Of a DNA stretch of 39,761 nt, positions 14,678 to 22,726 are shown piece by piece. The translations under genes were made by a program, and so were the position numbers. The notes under the pieces were generated by a model. That model was given only the letters and a program-made list of their open reading frames with translations, had not been told where the DNA came from and made no database searches. Origin of the DNA: a virus. The DNA is taken from the IMG/VR virus record IMGVR_UViG_3300020200_000064, positions 1 through 39,761 of that record; one strand, written 5' to 3'. The first letter of the stretch is position 1; each line of letters begins with the position of its first letter.

Positions 14678-17600
14678 TTAAATTCTTGGTGGAGGAACAA
14701 ATAAACTAGGTAAACTGCTAACTCCATACATACCTGGCAATTTAGTATAAAAAATCAATGTGCCTAATGACATGATTGTTGATTTATGTAAAATTTCATC
14801 CAAGAAAATTGCAAATAGTGGATTCTTTCTAGTAAGTCTTTCCCAAGGCGGCAGATCATCTTGATTAAAAATAGGATGAGCTAATCTTGCTAATTGAACG
14901 CCTGGCGCGCCAGTTGCGCAAAGGACAGCTGTTCCTAAATATGCAATCTCTTTTAAATATTTTTCCAAATTTTCAAGAATTGGTAGAGCAACTGCTAAAA
15001 TGACTGGGTAAACGTCTAAATTAATCAGATTGACCTTTAGGCCTTTGCCTAAGGCATCCTTTATTTTTATCTTGATTAGCTTGATTATTGCAGTTAGCGG
15101 GTTAGAAACGTCTAAAATACTTAGCGATTCCCAAGAACCACTAGGCATTAGACTTAGAATTGGCCTAACGATTGCCTCGATCGGTCCAAGAATTGAGTCT
15201 AGAGCAGATAGGATTAATTTCTTTAAGAAAGATATTATGTCAGGTGAAGAAAGTAGAGCAAAGTATTTTAAAATATCTAATGGCAGATCTGGAAAAACTG
15301 GCAGCTTTATCTTTTTACCATTTGGCAAGGTTATCTCAACCTGATTAGATTTAATTTTTTTAAGTTTAACGATGCCAAACTCTCCACAGTCAATTTGATT
15401 AATTACATCGTCTGCTGATAATTCAGAATTTATACCTGACCCGTTCTTTTTATTGAATAGATCTGCTAGCATTTTAAAGATTGCAGTAATTAGTGCAGCT
15501 AGTGCAAGCTTTAGCAATGGCTTAATTATTGCATCTATTGGGATCTTAATTTGAATAGGTAAAATTGGTCTAGCTGGGTTGGGCGCCTCCGGTAAAGAAA
15601 TTGCGGATAGAATCGGTACTATTAATGAAGAGACTAACGCGATCGGATTGACTAATTCTGGGATATTAATATCTGGAATCATTGAAATAATTGAATCAAA
15701 TCCGCTTTTAATAACATCAGCGCTAACCTGTTTAACTCCACCAAATAGACTAGCCAAATCGTCTTTTGATAAGCCTTCGATTAAGGCAGCAGATAGACTC
15801 GTAAAAACTGACAATATTGCGAGTACCTCTGGTGGAACTCCCTTAAATAGAGATTCCGCTGGTATTTCACAGCACGGTTTAGTTGGATCAAAAACTGAAA
15901 TCTTTGGCGGAGAGGCTAGTGCAATTGAAGTAAACGATAGGCTCTTTACAATTAACTCTTGAAATCTATCATCGCCCTTTGACATTTCTTCTGCTTGGGC
16001 TTTTGATTTTGCTTCACTGGTGTCTATGCTCTGTTTTTTACCTTTTATATAATCGACACACGATGCAGACATTTCCGTTAATGCTTTCTTTAATTTTGAA
16101 ACGTCTTCATCTTTTTCTAGATCATAACTTGCTTGATCGGTGAACTTTTTTGGATCAAGTTTTTTTGCAATTCGTTTAATCTTCTTAACTAGATTAGTAT
16201 CGCTTTGATTTGAAAATTTACCTTTGCTAGCAAGTTCAAGCAGATCAATGATACTTGTAATTGCCGCTGGTAATTTAGGATTTAGTTTAGAAGGATCATC
16301 TGGATATGTGATTGTGCCTAGGTTAATTGAATCGATTATTGAATTAACTTCAGCAATCATCGTATCAATTTTTTCTTGCAAAAAGGCTGGATCGATTGCC
16401 CTAGACGCAGTTTTTAATTTTCTTCGGCGCTCAGAATTTGGTTCGAGCTTGGCTTTAGCTAAAGCAGAATCGCGAGACTCTTTTGTTTTATCTTTAACTT
16501 TTTGTAAATTCTCAGTTGCAATATCGCCAAGCGAGTCTAACTGCTTTGTTATGCCTGTTCGAATTTTAAAAACAAGCCGGTCAAAATCCTGAAGCGGCGT
16601 AGTCTCAGCTGTCTCTAGCGCAAATTCATTTTCGCTTTTTAGATCATTAATTAAATTAGCAATGGTCAATTCGCCTACATCACCAGGTGCAGGCATCCCA
16701 TTGGGTAATTTTACTTCAATAGGTTTGCCCTGTGCAATATCAATTGCTATTTTTGCAAGGCGTACACCCTTTGACGCACTTGCTGAAAGTTTTAGAGGTA
16801 TGCTAAATGCTCCTTTGATTGGTAAGCCAGAATACGGACCAGAAAGACCGAGTGGATTTTGCGAAGTTGGGCTTGAATCAAACTCGAAGCCAATATTAAT
16901 TTGATTTAGCAGAATTAAAAAGGGTAGATTCGGGGCCAGGATCATGTACTTATTCCCATCCGGAGCAATATAAAAGATGTAAATTGATGGGATTGGAATT
17001 GGAATTGGTGATGGAAAAGTTATTGGTACGCTAATCATAGGTACAATGATTCCAAGAGGTGATGAAATAACAGATAGCACCTTCCATCTTTGTGGCAGGG
17101 TTAAGATTATTGGTCCTGGAAAAGCTGGAATAACACCGTTCACTGGATAATATCTAAATAATGGAGATTTGATATCTGGAATTGGTAAGATCCCAAATTT
17201 AGTCATTTCTTCAGCAAAATACTTCCAATAACAAAAGGTGGTTGGATCAGGCAAGCTCGCATTAGTCCCGTTCAGTGTTTTTATGCCAAACGGATCAGTT
17301 CCTTTTTTCTTTAAGGCTTCAGCTTCACAATTATTTTTAACTTGAGCGGTCTTAAAGCATGGGATTGCTGCAATTTTGGCAGCAATTTTATCTGGATCAA
17401 CAGAATACTCCTTTATTAATTGGTCAAGGCTTCCAATTTCTGATTGTAATTCAACCTTTTTTTGTTTAACTTTTTCAGCAGAATTCTTAAACACTAGCAA
17501 AGCATTCGAGAGAGCTGAATTAGTTGGTTGATATGTAATATTATTATAGGTAGTTTGCTGACTAATGCTTTCGTCTAACCGATTTAGCCGAATAACGGTA

Positions 17601-18766
17601 GAGGCTTCTCTTCGAGCAAGCTCCTTTATTTTAACAATTTGTGCAGCAATTGTGGCTGGATAATTTACGGTTTTTTCAGCTTCAATTCGCTCAGGTAATT
17701 CAGTTTTTATGTTATCATAAAATGCTTCATACTTTGCAAGATCTTTAATAAAAAAGGTGAGATTGTCTTCTTTAATTGTTTTTGGCGCATCTGGATTCTT
17801 TTTTAAAGTATCATCAACTTGATCTGGGCTGGTAGTGAGGCCTCTTTCGTCTAGTGTAAATAGGCTTTGAATTGGGGTTCTAAGTATCCGATATAGTCCA
17901 CGGTATGAATCTGCGCCCTCGTATAGAAAACAGTCGGCTTCATTACTCTTATTCTGATCCTTTTCGGTTTTTATTTCGCCGGTCTGCACATTGATCAGTG
18001 ATGTAATATTAGTAAGTTTGACAAAGGAGCCGACATCATCGAGAACATTTACGTTTTTAAAGTATTGACTTTTTCGAATTGGAATATTATAAACTGTTTG
18101 TTCGTAGTGTATTTCGCCAAGAGCCAGTTCAAAAAACTTGAGTTCAAATGCATAGGTTTTATCTATGTAAACTGGATATATTTTACCGCTTATTTTTTGA
18201 AAAACTCCTCTTAATAATGGAATAAACAGATCATTTTTATTACCGCTGCCTGAGATTGGTTCGATATTTTTTAATTTTTGAGAAACTTGAGTCGCTGCTT
18301 CCTTTTCAAGCTCTTTCTTTTTGGCAGTTAACGCAGAAATTGTGGCAAGAGTAGGTCTAGTCTTTTTACGTTCTTCATCCAATTTAGAAATAACTGACAT
18401 TTTTTCAGCATTAATTGGATTGGTCGCTTGCGAAACTTGTAGAAAGAAGTTAAGTCGCTCATCAAAATAGGTCTCAACAAGGCTTAAGTTATCTAAATAT
18501 TCAATTAGTCTAGCTCTAACTTTAGAAACTTCACTTACTTTTTTAACATTTGTTTGTTCAGATTCTACTATTTTTTGAGCTTCTTTAAGAGCGGCTGGTA
18601 AACAACTCTCTTTAAAAGTGGGTTCAGCTGGCGGCGGCGTAGATTTTGGCTTTATTGCTGGCGGTAGGCAAGCGCGAACTTTTGCTAAATCCTCATCTGA
18701 AAACGTAGCTGGCGAAATTTCGCCACATTTAATCTTTAAAATTAAGTCTCTAAAATCTTGAGCCAC
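14678..18766 (-). CDS. Giant 1362-residue protein of unknown function, probably virion-associated
   Basis: Not recognised. The N-terminal 460 residues are charged, with long helical or coiled-coil stretches (for example around 60-170 and 370-460) and a PKSTPPPAEP linker at about 40. A Pro/Ile-rich hydrophobic stretch (SVPITFPSPIPIPIPSIYIF) lies near 580-600. A second charged helical region (about 700-960) is followed by a C-terminal part with many amphipathic or hydrophobic helices separated by prolines (PEAPNPARPILPIQIKIPID, then IIKPLLKLALAALITAIFKM near 1075-1100). No signal peptide is seen. It starts at GTG 18766, 13 bases after a GATAAAATA motif and just past the groEL terminator. Size and composition suggest a virion, tape-measure-like or membrane-interacting protein. 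It lies among minus-strand metabolism genes, away from the tail cluster. Confidence 0.85.
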   Translation of the reverse strand: MAQDFRDLILKIKCGEISPATFSDEDLAKVRACLPPAIKPKSTPPPAEPTFKESCLPAALKEAQKIVESEQTNVKKVSEVSKVRARLIEYLDNLSLVETYFDERLNFFLQVSQATNPINAEKMSVISKLDEERKKTRPTLATISALTAKKKELEKEAATQVSQKLKNIEPISGSGNKNDLFIPLLRGVFQKISGKIYPVYIDKTYAFELKFFELALGEIHYEQTVYNIPIRKSQYFKNVNVLDDVGSFVKLTNITSLINVQTGEIKTEKDQNKSNEADCFLYEGADSYRGLYRILRTPIQSLFTLDERGLTTSPDQVDDTLKKNPDAPKTIKEDNLTFFIKDLAKYEAFYDNIKTELPERIEAEKTVNYPATIAAQIVKIKELARREASTVIRLNRLDESISQQTTYNNITYQPTNSALSNALLVFKNSAEKVKQKKVELQSEIGSLDQLIKEYSVDPDKIAAKIAAIPCFKTAQVKNNCEAEALKKKGTDPFGIKTLNGTNASLPDPTTFCYWKYFAEEMTKFGILPIPDIKSPLFRYYPVNGVIPAFPGPIILTLPQRWKVLSVISSPLGIIVPMISVPITFPSPIPIPIPSIYIFYIAPDGNKYMILAPNLPFLILLNQINIGFEFDSSPTSQNPLGLSGPYSGLPIKGAFSIPLKLSASASKGVRLAKIAIDIAQGKPIEVKLPNGMPAPGDVGELTIANLINDLKSENEFALETAETTPLQDFDRLVFKIRTGITKQLDSLGDIATENLQKVKDKTKESRDSALAKAKLEPNSERRRKLKTASRAIDPAFLQEKIDTMIAEVNSIIDSINLGTITYPDDPSKLNPKLPAAITSIIDLLELASKGKFSNQSDTNLVKKIKRIAKKLDPKKFTDQASYDLEKDEDVSKLKKALTEMSASCVDYIKGKKQSIDTSEAKSKAQAEEMSKGDDRFQELIVKSLSFTSIALASPPKISVFDPTKPCCEIPAESLFKGVPPEVLAILSVFTSLSAALIEGLSKDDLASLFGGVKQVSADVIKSGFDSIISMIPDINIPELVNPIALVSSLIVPILSAISLPEAPNPARPILPIQIKIPIDAIIKPLLKLALAALITAIFKMLADLFNKKNGSGINSELSADDVINQIDCGEFGIVKLKKIKSNQVEITLPNGKKIKLPVFPDLPLDILKYFALLSSPDIISFLKKLILSALDSILGPIEAIVRPILSLMPSGSWESLSILDVSNPLTAIIKLIKIKIKDALGKGLKVNLINLDVYPVILAVALPILENLEKYLKEIAYLGTAVLCATGAPGVQLARLAHPIFNQDDLPPWERLTRKNPLFAIFLDEILHKSTIMSLGTLIFYTKLPGMYGVSSLPSLFVPPPRI

Positions 18767-18779
18767 GAAATCTGATCTT

Positions 18780-18788
18780 TATTTTATC
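18780..18788 (-). promoter_or_regulatory. Promoter-like GATAAAATA before the 1362-residue gene
   Basis: GATAGATAAAATAAAG on the minus strand, 13 bases before GTG 18766 and just downstream of the groEL terminator. Same core as the motif at 9205-9213. Confidence 0.4.
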
Positions 18789-18799
18789 TATCAGCCCGC

Positions 18800-18837
18800 T
18801 AAAAATGAAGACCGCCCAGATTTTAACCTGAGCGGTC
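18800..18837 (-). terminator. Intrinsic terminator after groEL
   Basis: On the minus strand GACCGCTCAG, loop GTTAAAAT, CTGGGCGGTC: a 10-position GC-rich stem with one G-T pair, followed by TTCATTTTTAG. It separates groEL from the 1362-residue gene. Confidence 0.8.
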
Positions 18838-18857
18838 GCCAACACGATTGCCTATGA

Positions 18858-20453
18858 TTAACCTTGATTTTGGTCAGCAGGCGGCTGCACCATTAGACAA
18901 TCTGTTGTGATCAACAAGGAGGCAATAGATACGGCATTCTCTAATGCGCATCTAGTAACTTTGACAGGGTCAATAATTCCTGCCTCAATCATGTTGACGT
19001 ATTCTTCAGTTTTTGCGTTAAACCCTATTCCGCTAGCATCCGCTATCTCAATATTATTCCAAATAACTTCAGAATTTAGGCCAGCATTCTGAATAATTAT
19101 TGAAAACGGCTGCTTACACGCAGAAACTAGAACATCTTTACCTAATTGTTGGTCCTTGTTTTCAAGAGTTAAGGTTGCATCAACTTGTCGAGAAGCTTCA
19201 TAAAGTGCAAGACCTCCGCCTGGGATAATTCCCTCTAAAACTGCCGCTCTAGTTGCGCCAAGGGCATCATCGATTCGATCAGCTTTTTCTTTTGCTTCGA
19301 TTTCACTAACTGCTCCAATCTTGATAATTGCAACGCCGCCTTGTAGCTTTGATAATCTCTCTTTTAGCATGATTTTAGCAGACTCGTTTGTTGATGATTC
19401 AATTTGACCCTTAATTTCAGCAATTAACTCTTCGATTTTAGAAGAATCGCCAGCTCCGCCAACAATAGTTGTAGAGTCAGCACTAACCGTCACGCGGTCA
19501 CAGCTACCTAATACTTGCGTGGCAATGGTTTCTTTTAGGATCATGCCCTCTTTTTCTGATACGGTTTTTGCGCCGGTAACTGTTGCTATATCATCTAGTC
19601 TAAGCTTGCGCTGGTCTCCAAAACCTGGAGCCTTTACTGCAGCGGCTTTGATTGTTCCACGCAAACGGTTAACAATTAAAGTATTTAGTGCTTCGCCATC
19701 AACTCCATCGCTAATAATAAGCAAAGGCCGATTTGATTTATTTGAAAATTCTAGGTACTGTATAATATCGGTCATTGATGAAATCTTACCATCATAGAGC
19801 AAGATTAGTGGCATTTCAAACTCAACTAAATTCTTTTCATTATTATTGACTAAGTATGGGGAAAGGTATCCGTTATTAAATTGCATACCTTCAACAATTT
19901 CAACAAAGGTTTCAGCTGTGCGGCTTTCAGCAACAGTAATAATTCCGTCAAGCCCAACTGCTTCCATCGCGTCTGTAATGATTTGCCCAATTTCCTCGTC
20001 GTTATTTGCGGAAATTGTTGCGACCTGTTTTACTTTTTCTAGGCTTTCGATTTTTTGGCTCTTGGCAATAATCGATTCAATGACTGCCTTTGCTGCTTTT
20101 TCAATACCTTTCTTAAGTTCCATTGGATGAGCTCCTTGCGAAACCATGCGATTTCCCTCTGTAAAAATTGCCTGTGAGAGAACCGTTGCGGTTGTAGTAC
20201 CGTCACCAGCTTCGATTGAAACCTTTTGTGCAACCTGCTTAATTAGTTGAGCTCCAACGTTTTCAAGATAATCAGCTAAATCTACTTCACGAGCAACAGT
20301 TACCCCGTCTTTGGTGATTGCCACTCCATTATCTCTAGCGATGATTACATTTCTACCCCTTGGGCCTAGCGTTATCTTAACTGCTTCTGCTAATTTGTTA
20401 ATTCCTTCTGCAAGCTTTTGTCTAGCATTAGCTCTAAAATGCATATCTTTCAA
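18858..20453 (-). CDS. groEL: GroEL-type chaperonin (60 kDa)
   Basis: A full-length group I chaperonin subunit of 531 residues that folds proteins in an ATP-driven cage with GroES. Visible hallmarks are KITLGPRGRNVII near the N-terminus, the ATP-site GDGTTTATVL, GAHPMELKKGIEKA, the apical-domain VEGMQFNNGYLSPYLVNN, KAPGFGDQRK, LSKLQGGVAIIKIGA, DDALGATRAAVLEG with the catalytic Asp, and PGGGLALYEAS. The Gly/Met-rich tail usual in bacterial GroEL is missing; it ends ADQNQG. The start is TTG 20453, giving MKDMHFRANAR, because KD..F..NAR aligns with E. coli KDVKFGNDAR. ATG 20444 is the alternative. A phage with both GroEL and GroES is unusual; large virion proteins are likely clients (inferred). 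Confidence 0.97.
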   Translation of the reverse strand: MKDMHFRANARQKLAEGINKLAEAVKITLGPRGRNVIIARDNGVAITKDGVTVAREVDLADYLENVGAQLIKQVAQKVSIEAGDGTTTATVLSQAIFTEGNRMVSQGAHPMELKKGIEKAAKAVIESIIAKSQKIESLEKVKQVATISANNDEEIGQIITDAMEAVGLDGIITVAESRTAETFVEIVEGMQFNNGYLSPYLVNNNEKNLVEFEMPLILLYDGKISSMTDIIQYLEFSNKSNRPLLIISDGVDGEALNTLIVNRLRGTIKAAAVKAPGFGDQRKLRLDDIATVTGAKTVSEKEGMILKETIATQVLGSCDRVTVSADSTTIVGGAGDSSKIEELIAEIKGQIESSTNESAKIMLKERLSKLQGGVAIIKIGAVSEIEAKEKADRIDDALGATRAAVLEGIIPGGGLALYEASRQVDATLTLENKDQQLGKDVLVSACKQPFSIIIQNAGLNSEVIWNNIEIADASGIGFNAKTEEYVNMIEAGIIDPVKVTRCALENAVSIASLLITTDCLMVQPPADQNQG

Positions 20454-20469
20454 ACGTATTTGATCTTTT

Positions 20470-21216
20470 TTACTTAACTATTATATTCGCTGGGTCAATT
20501 AAGTTTTGCCCGCTAAGTCTTAAAAGAATCTGCGCCAGTGCAGTTACGTCCTTTTGACAATATTCAGCGATTCTAGAGATTTCGCCATTCCAATATGTTT
20601 CATGCACTTTTTCTCCGCTAATATCATCCTTAGGCGAATCAATACCCAAAACCGCGGTTAATAGATCGAGCGAGGTGAAACCTTCTTGCCAAGCGCCAAA
20701 ACTCCACAGTTCAGTCGTATCAACAAACGGTAGTTCCCAGGGTTTCTTATCCCAAACTTGAAGAGCTAGTGGCAAGTCAAGCGAATTTATCATTGCGCGT
20801 TTGCAAAGAAACGGAATATCAAATCTTTTAATGTTGTGGCCAGCCAGCTTGACTCCAGCCTTTGCCATTTTATCAATTAGAGTAAAGGCCTGCTTTAAAA
20901 TTAGCAGTTCATCTTCGCCTGAATAGGTTACAATTTGAAAGACCGGTTGTTGGCCTTCATCAAATTTCATTTTGCCAAATGAGATGCAGACAACTCGACC
21001 AAACTCTGCTTGTAGAGCAGATTTTGCTGAAAAAAGGTCGGAATCACTTTTTTCTAAATTATCAGGATACCTTTCGCTCAAATGGTTTCTGAGGTACTCT
21101 GCTCTTTTTTGCCATTGTTCTGACAGCCTTTGTGGTAAATCAGTTAGTGACGCTTGCTGGCCAGCCGTCTCTATATCAAAAATGACTAATTTTTCTAATT
21201 GATTAGGCGTGAACAT
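20470..21216 (-). CDS. PolB-like 3'-5' exonuclease (DnaQ/RNase H fold)
   Basis: A stand-alone DEDDy-type 3'-5' exonuclease of 248 residues. Exo I is VIFDIET (D14, E16), Exo II is GHNIKRFDIPFL (D133), and Exo III is YCQKDVTAL (Y219, D223), so the four acids and the Tyr are all present. This form belongs to the predicted 3'-5' exonuclease family related to the PolB proofreading domain, common in Bacteroidota genomes. Likely jobs are proofreading in trans, trimming recombination intermediates, or degrading host DNA. The sequence does not distinguish among them. It is the first gene of the minus-strand block, upstream of groEL, and starts at ATG 21216 beside the large divergent intergenic region. 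Confidence 0.88.
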   Translation of the reverse strand: MFTPNQLEKLVIFDIETAGQQASLTDLPQRLSEQWQKRAEYLRNHLSERYPDNLEKSDSDLFSAKSALQAEFGRVVCISFGKMKFDEGQQPVFQIVTYSGEDELLILKQAFTLIDKMAKAGVKLAGHNIKRFDIPFLCKRAMINSLDLPLALQVWDKKPWELPFVDTTELWSFGAWQEGFTSLDLLTAVLGIDSPKDDISGEKVHETYWNGEISRIAEYCQKDVTALAQILLRLSGQNLIDPANIIVK

Positions 21217-21584
21217 ATTAGTATTGTTTTAAAATAGTTATTGAAAGAGTTAATTTGAATAATCTTATGCTTAGAGTTAAGGTTTCCCCCTTTCTACTTT
21301 CAGGCTTTCCACAAGTATCACACAAAAGATATTGTAATTACTTAATAGTTGGATTCTATCCATTCTTGTTAATTATACCAATTTTTGCTAGCGAAGTATA
21401 CTTAAGTAGTCTAATTAAGAAGAGTCAGCATATTTCTTTATTAATAATATAAGGTCTTAAAGTAGACTTAAGTATCTCTTATCTACACCCACCCAACACC
21501 CTTATCTTACACACACCTTGGAAGAAGTTTTGAAACTTATTTACATTTTTTAATAAAATATTCTGAAAATGACGCCCATGATAG
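21217..21584. other. Divergent intergenic region, candidate control region or origin
   Basis: The only gene-free stretch over 300 bases. It separates the leftward metabolism block from the rightward block. It contains a palindrome-bearing inverted repeat (ATACTTAAGT at 21398-21407 and ACTTAAGTAT at 21466-21475), a G-free tract at 21473-21519, and an AT-rich run (about 21535-21570) just before the RuvC-like gene. A 65-codon frame at 21255-21452 begins with TTG and has unlikely composition, so I leave it out. Divergent early promoters are expected here; I cannot pick them out with confidence. Confidence 0.5.
21398..21475. repeat. Inverted repeat with ACTTAAGT cores
   Basis: ATACTTAAGT (21398-21407) and its reverse complement ACTTAAGTAT (21466-21475), 58 bases apart. 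Each contains the 8-base palindrome ACTTAAGT. Possibly paired binding sites for a dimeric regulator. Confidence 0.4.
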
Positions 21585-22256
21585 TTGTTAGTGATCGGTT
21601 TAGACTTCTCTGTTAATTATCCAGCCTTTTGTATCGCAAGTGACTGGCAAAGTTTTGAGTGGTTAGTTGCAATTAATACCAACATTCCTAAAACCTATCA
21701 AAAACAGCTCGAGGATCTGCAGAGTGAATTTTCATCAATTCAAATTATTCAGCTGGAGGCTAGGCCTAAAAAAACTGACAGGTATTCAACTAACGAAAGA
21801 AATAAGCTAATCAACTATTCTTTAATGATCGATGCTCTCATTCGTGCTCTTCAGCCAAAGGTGCTTGGAAAAAGTATTATCGTTTCAATAGAAGGTATAG
21901 CATATGGCGCACAAGGCAATGCTCTAGTTGATATTGCCCTCGCAACTGGCATGGTTAGAAAGGCAATCTTAGATAAATTGTTGAATGGCGAAGCAAATCG
22001 CCTCTACATTTTTTCCCCTAGCGAATTAAAAAATACAATTGGCGCAAAGGGCAATGCCAATAAATTTGAAATTTTTCAGCAGTTTAAAGCTAATCCAAAA
22101 ATAGAAGCGGCTAAGCAAAGTGATCTTTATAAACTAATAAATAAGTATGAAGATTTTGTAACAAAAGGACAGGAAATCCGATCGCCCTTTTCAGACATGG
22201 TTGATTCTTATTTAGCTGCTTTAAAAATATACGAGATCCTAAAAGAACCTAATTAA
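21585..22256 (+). CDS. RuvC-like Holliday junction resolvase
   Basis: A 223-residue protein of the RuvC/RNase H-fold resolvase type that would cut branched DNA before packaging, the job of endonuclease VII in T4. The acidic pattern is complete: D7 in VIGLDFSVNYPAFCI, E103 in VSIEGIAYGAQGNALVDIALATG, K155 in ELKNTIGAKGNANK, and D204/D207 in PFSDMVDSYLAAL. An in-frame TAG ends one base before the first possible start, so translation must begin at TTG 21585 or GTG 21591. TTG is chosen because it keeps the full first beta strand. A 15-codon ATG frame at 21569 overlaps the start in another frame. The gp55-like gene follows after 2 bases. Another RNase H-fold nuclease is the alternative. Confidence 0.77.
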   Translation: MLVIGLDFSVNYPAFCIASDWQSFEWLVAINTNIPKTYQKQLEDLQSEFSSIQIIQLEARPKKTDRYSTNERNKLINYSLMIDALIRALQPKVLGKSIIVSIEGIAYGAQGNALVDIALATGMVRKAILDKLLNGEANRLYIFSPSELKNTIGAKGNANKFEIFQQFKANPKIEAAKQSDLYKLINKYEDFVTKGQEIRSPFSDMVDSYLAALKIYEILKEPN

Positions 22257-22258
22257 CT

Positions 22259-22678
22259 GTGTCCAAAGCAAAAACCAGCAAGTACTACATTAATAATAAA
22301 GAGTTCACAAATGAGATCGTTCGATGTAAACACGGTCTTATAAACGAAGAGACAGGATATCAGCACACAGCCGGCGAACTTTCGCCTAGAGCAATCGAAT
22401 ACTTTATTATTCTTGCAAATAGAGCAATCCTTAAACTCAAATTTTCAAACCCGTTAGACAAAGAGGACTGTATTCAGTCCGCCCTCTTAGACCTTTTACG
22501 ATATTGGCGTAACTTTAACGAAGAAAAGTCAAATAACGCATTTGCCTACTTTACACAAATTGCAAAAAATGGATACGCTAAAGAATACAAAAAGATTTAC
22601 AAGCACATCGGTAAGGGTGAAAAAATTGAATTTATATCGCTAAGTCAATCGCCTGACAGCGAGATCTATACAATTTGA
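22259..22678 (+). CDS. 55: gp55-like late transcription sigma factor
   Basis: A short sigma factor that would direct host RNA polymerase to phage late promoters. The 139-residue protein resembles T4 gp55 and sigma region 2: LSPRAIEYFIILANRAI, then DKEDCIQSALLDLLRYW (68-84), then the diagnostic FNEEKSNNAFAYFTQIAKNGYAKEYKK (86-112), where T4 has FD.EKS.NPFAYFTQI. It is shorter than T4 gp55 (185 residues) and I do not see a clear C-terminal sliding-clamp-binding motif. It starts at GTG 22259, 2 bases after the RuvC-like stop, so the two are probably co-translated. It lies directly upstream of the tail gene run, some of which carry TATAAATA-like motifs that it would recognise. Confidence 0.85.
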   Translation: MSKAKTSKYYINNKEFTNEIVRCKHGLINEETGYQHTAGELSPRAIEYFIILANRAILKLKFSNPLDKEDCIQSALLDLLRYWRNFNEEKSNNAFAYFTQIAKNGYAKEYKKIYKHIGKGEKIEFISLSQSPDSEIYTI

Positions 22679-22695
22679 GCCCAACTCATTGAGCT

Positions 22696-22703
22696 AATAA
22701 ATA
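22696..22703 (+). promoter_or_regulatory. Late-promoter-like AATAAATA before the 1101-residue baseplate gene
   Basis: GAGCTAATAAATAAACC in the 48-base gap after the sigma factor gene. AATAAATA is one base from the T4 late octamer and 23 bases before ATG 22727. Confidence 0.4.
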
Positions 22704-22726
22704 AACCCAAACCACTTGGCTCGTAA

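Noticed and set aside
15579-15962. 127-codon plus-strand frame opposite the 1362-residue gene
   Set aside because: It mirrors a long minus-strand coding region with consistent codon use. No initiation signal or recognisable domain.
16224-16592. 122-codon plus-strand frame opposite the 1362-residue gene
   Set aside because: Antisense shadow of the same real gene; a low-complexity translation.
21255-21452. 65-codon frame in the divergent intergenic region
   Set aside because: TTG start, odd hydrophobic composition, no initiation signal or partner, and it overlaps the likely control region.
21541-21566. Bacteroidota-type promoter (-33 TTTG, -7 TAnnTTTG) before the RuvC-like gene
   Set aside because: TACATTTT is close to the -7 box but the nearest TTTG is much too near it, so the pair does not fit the known spacing.
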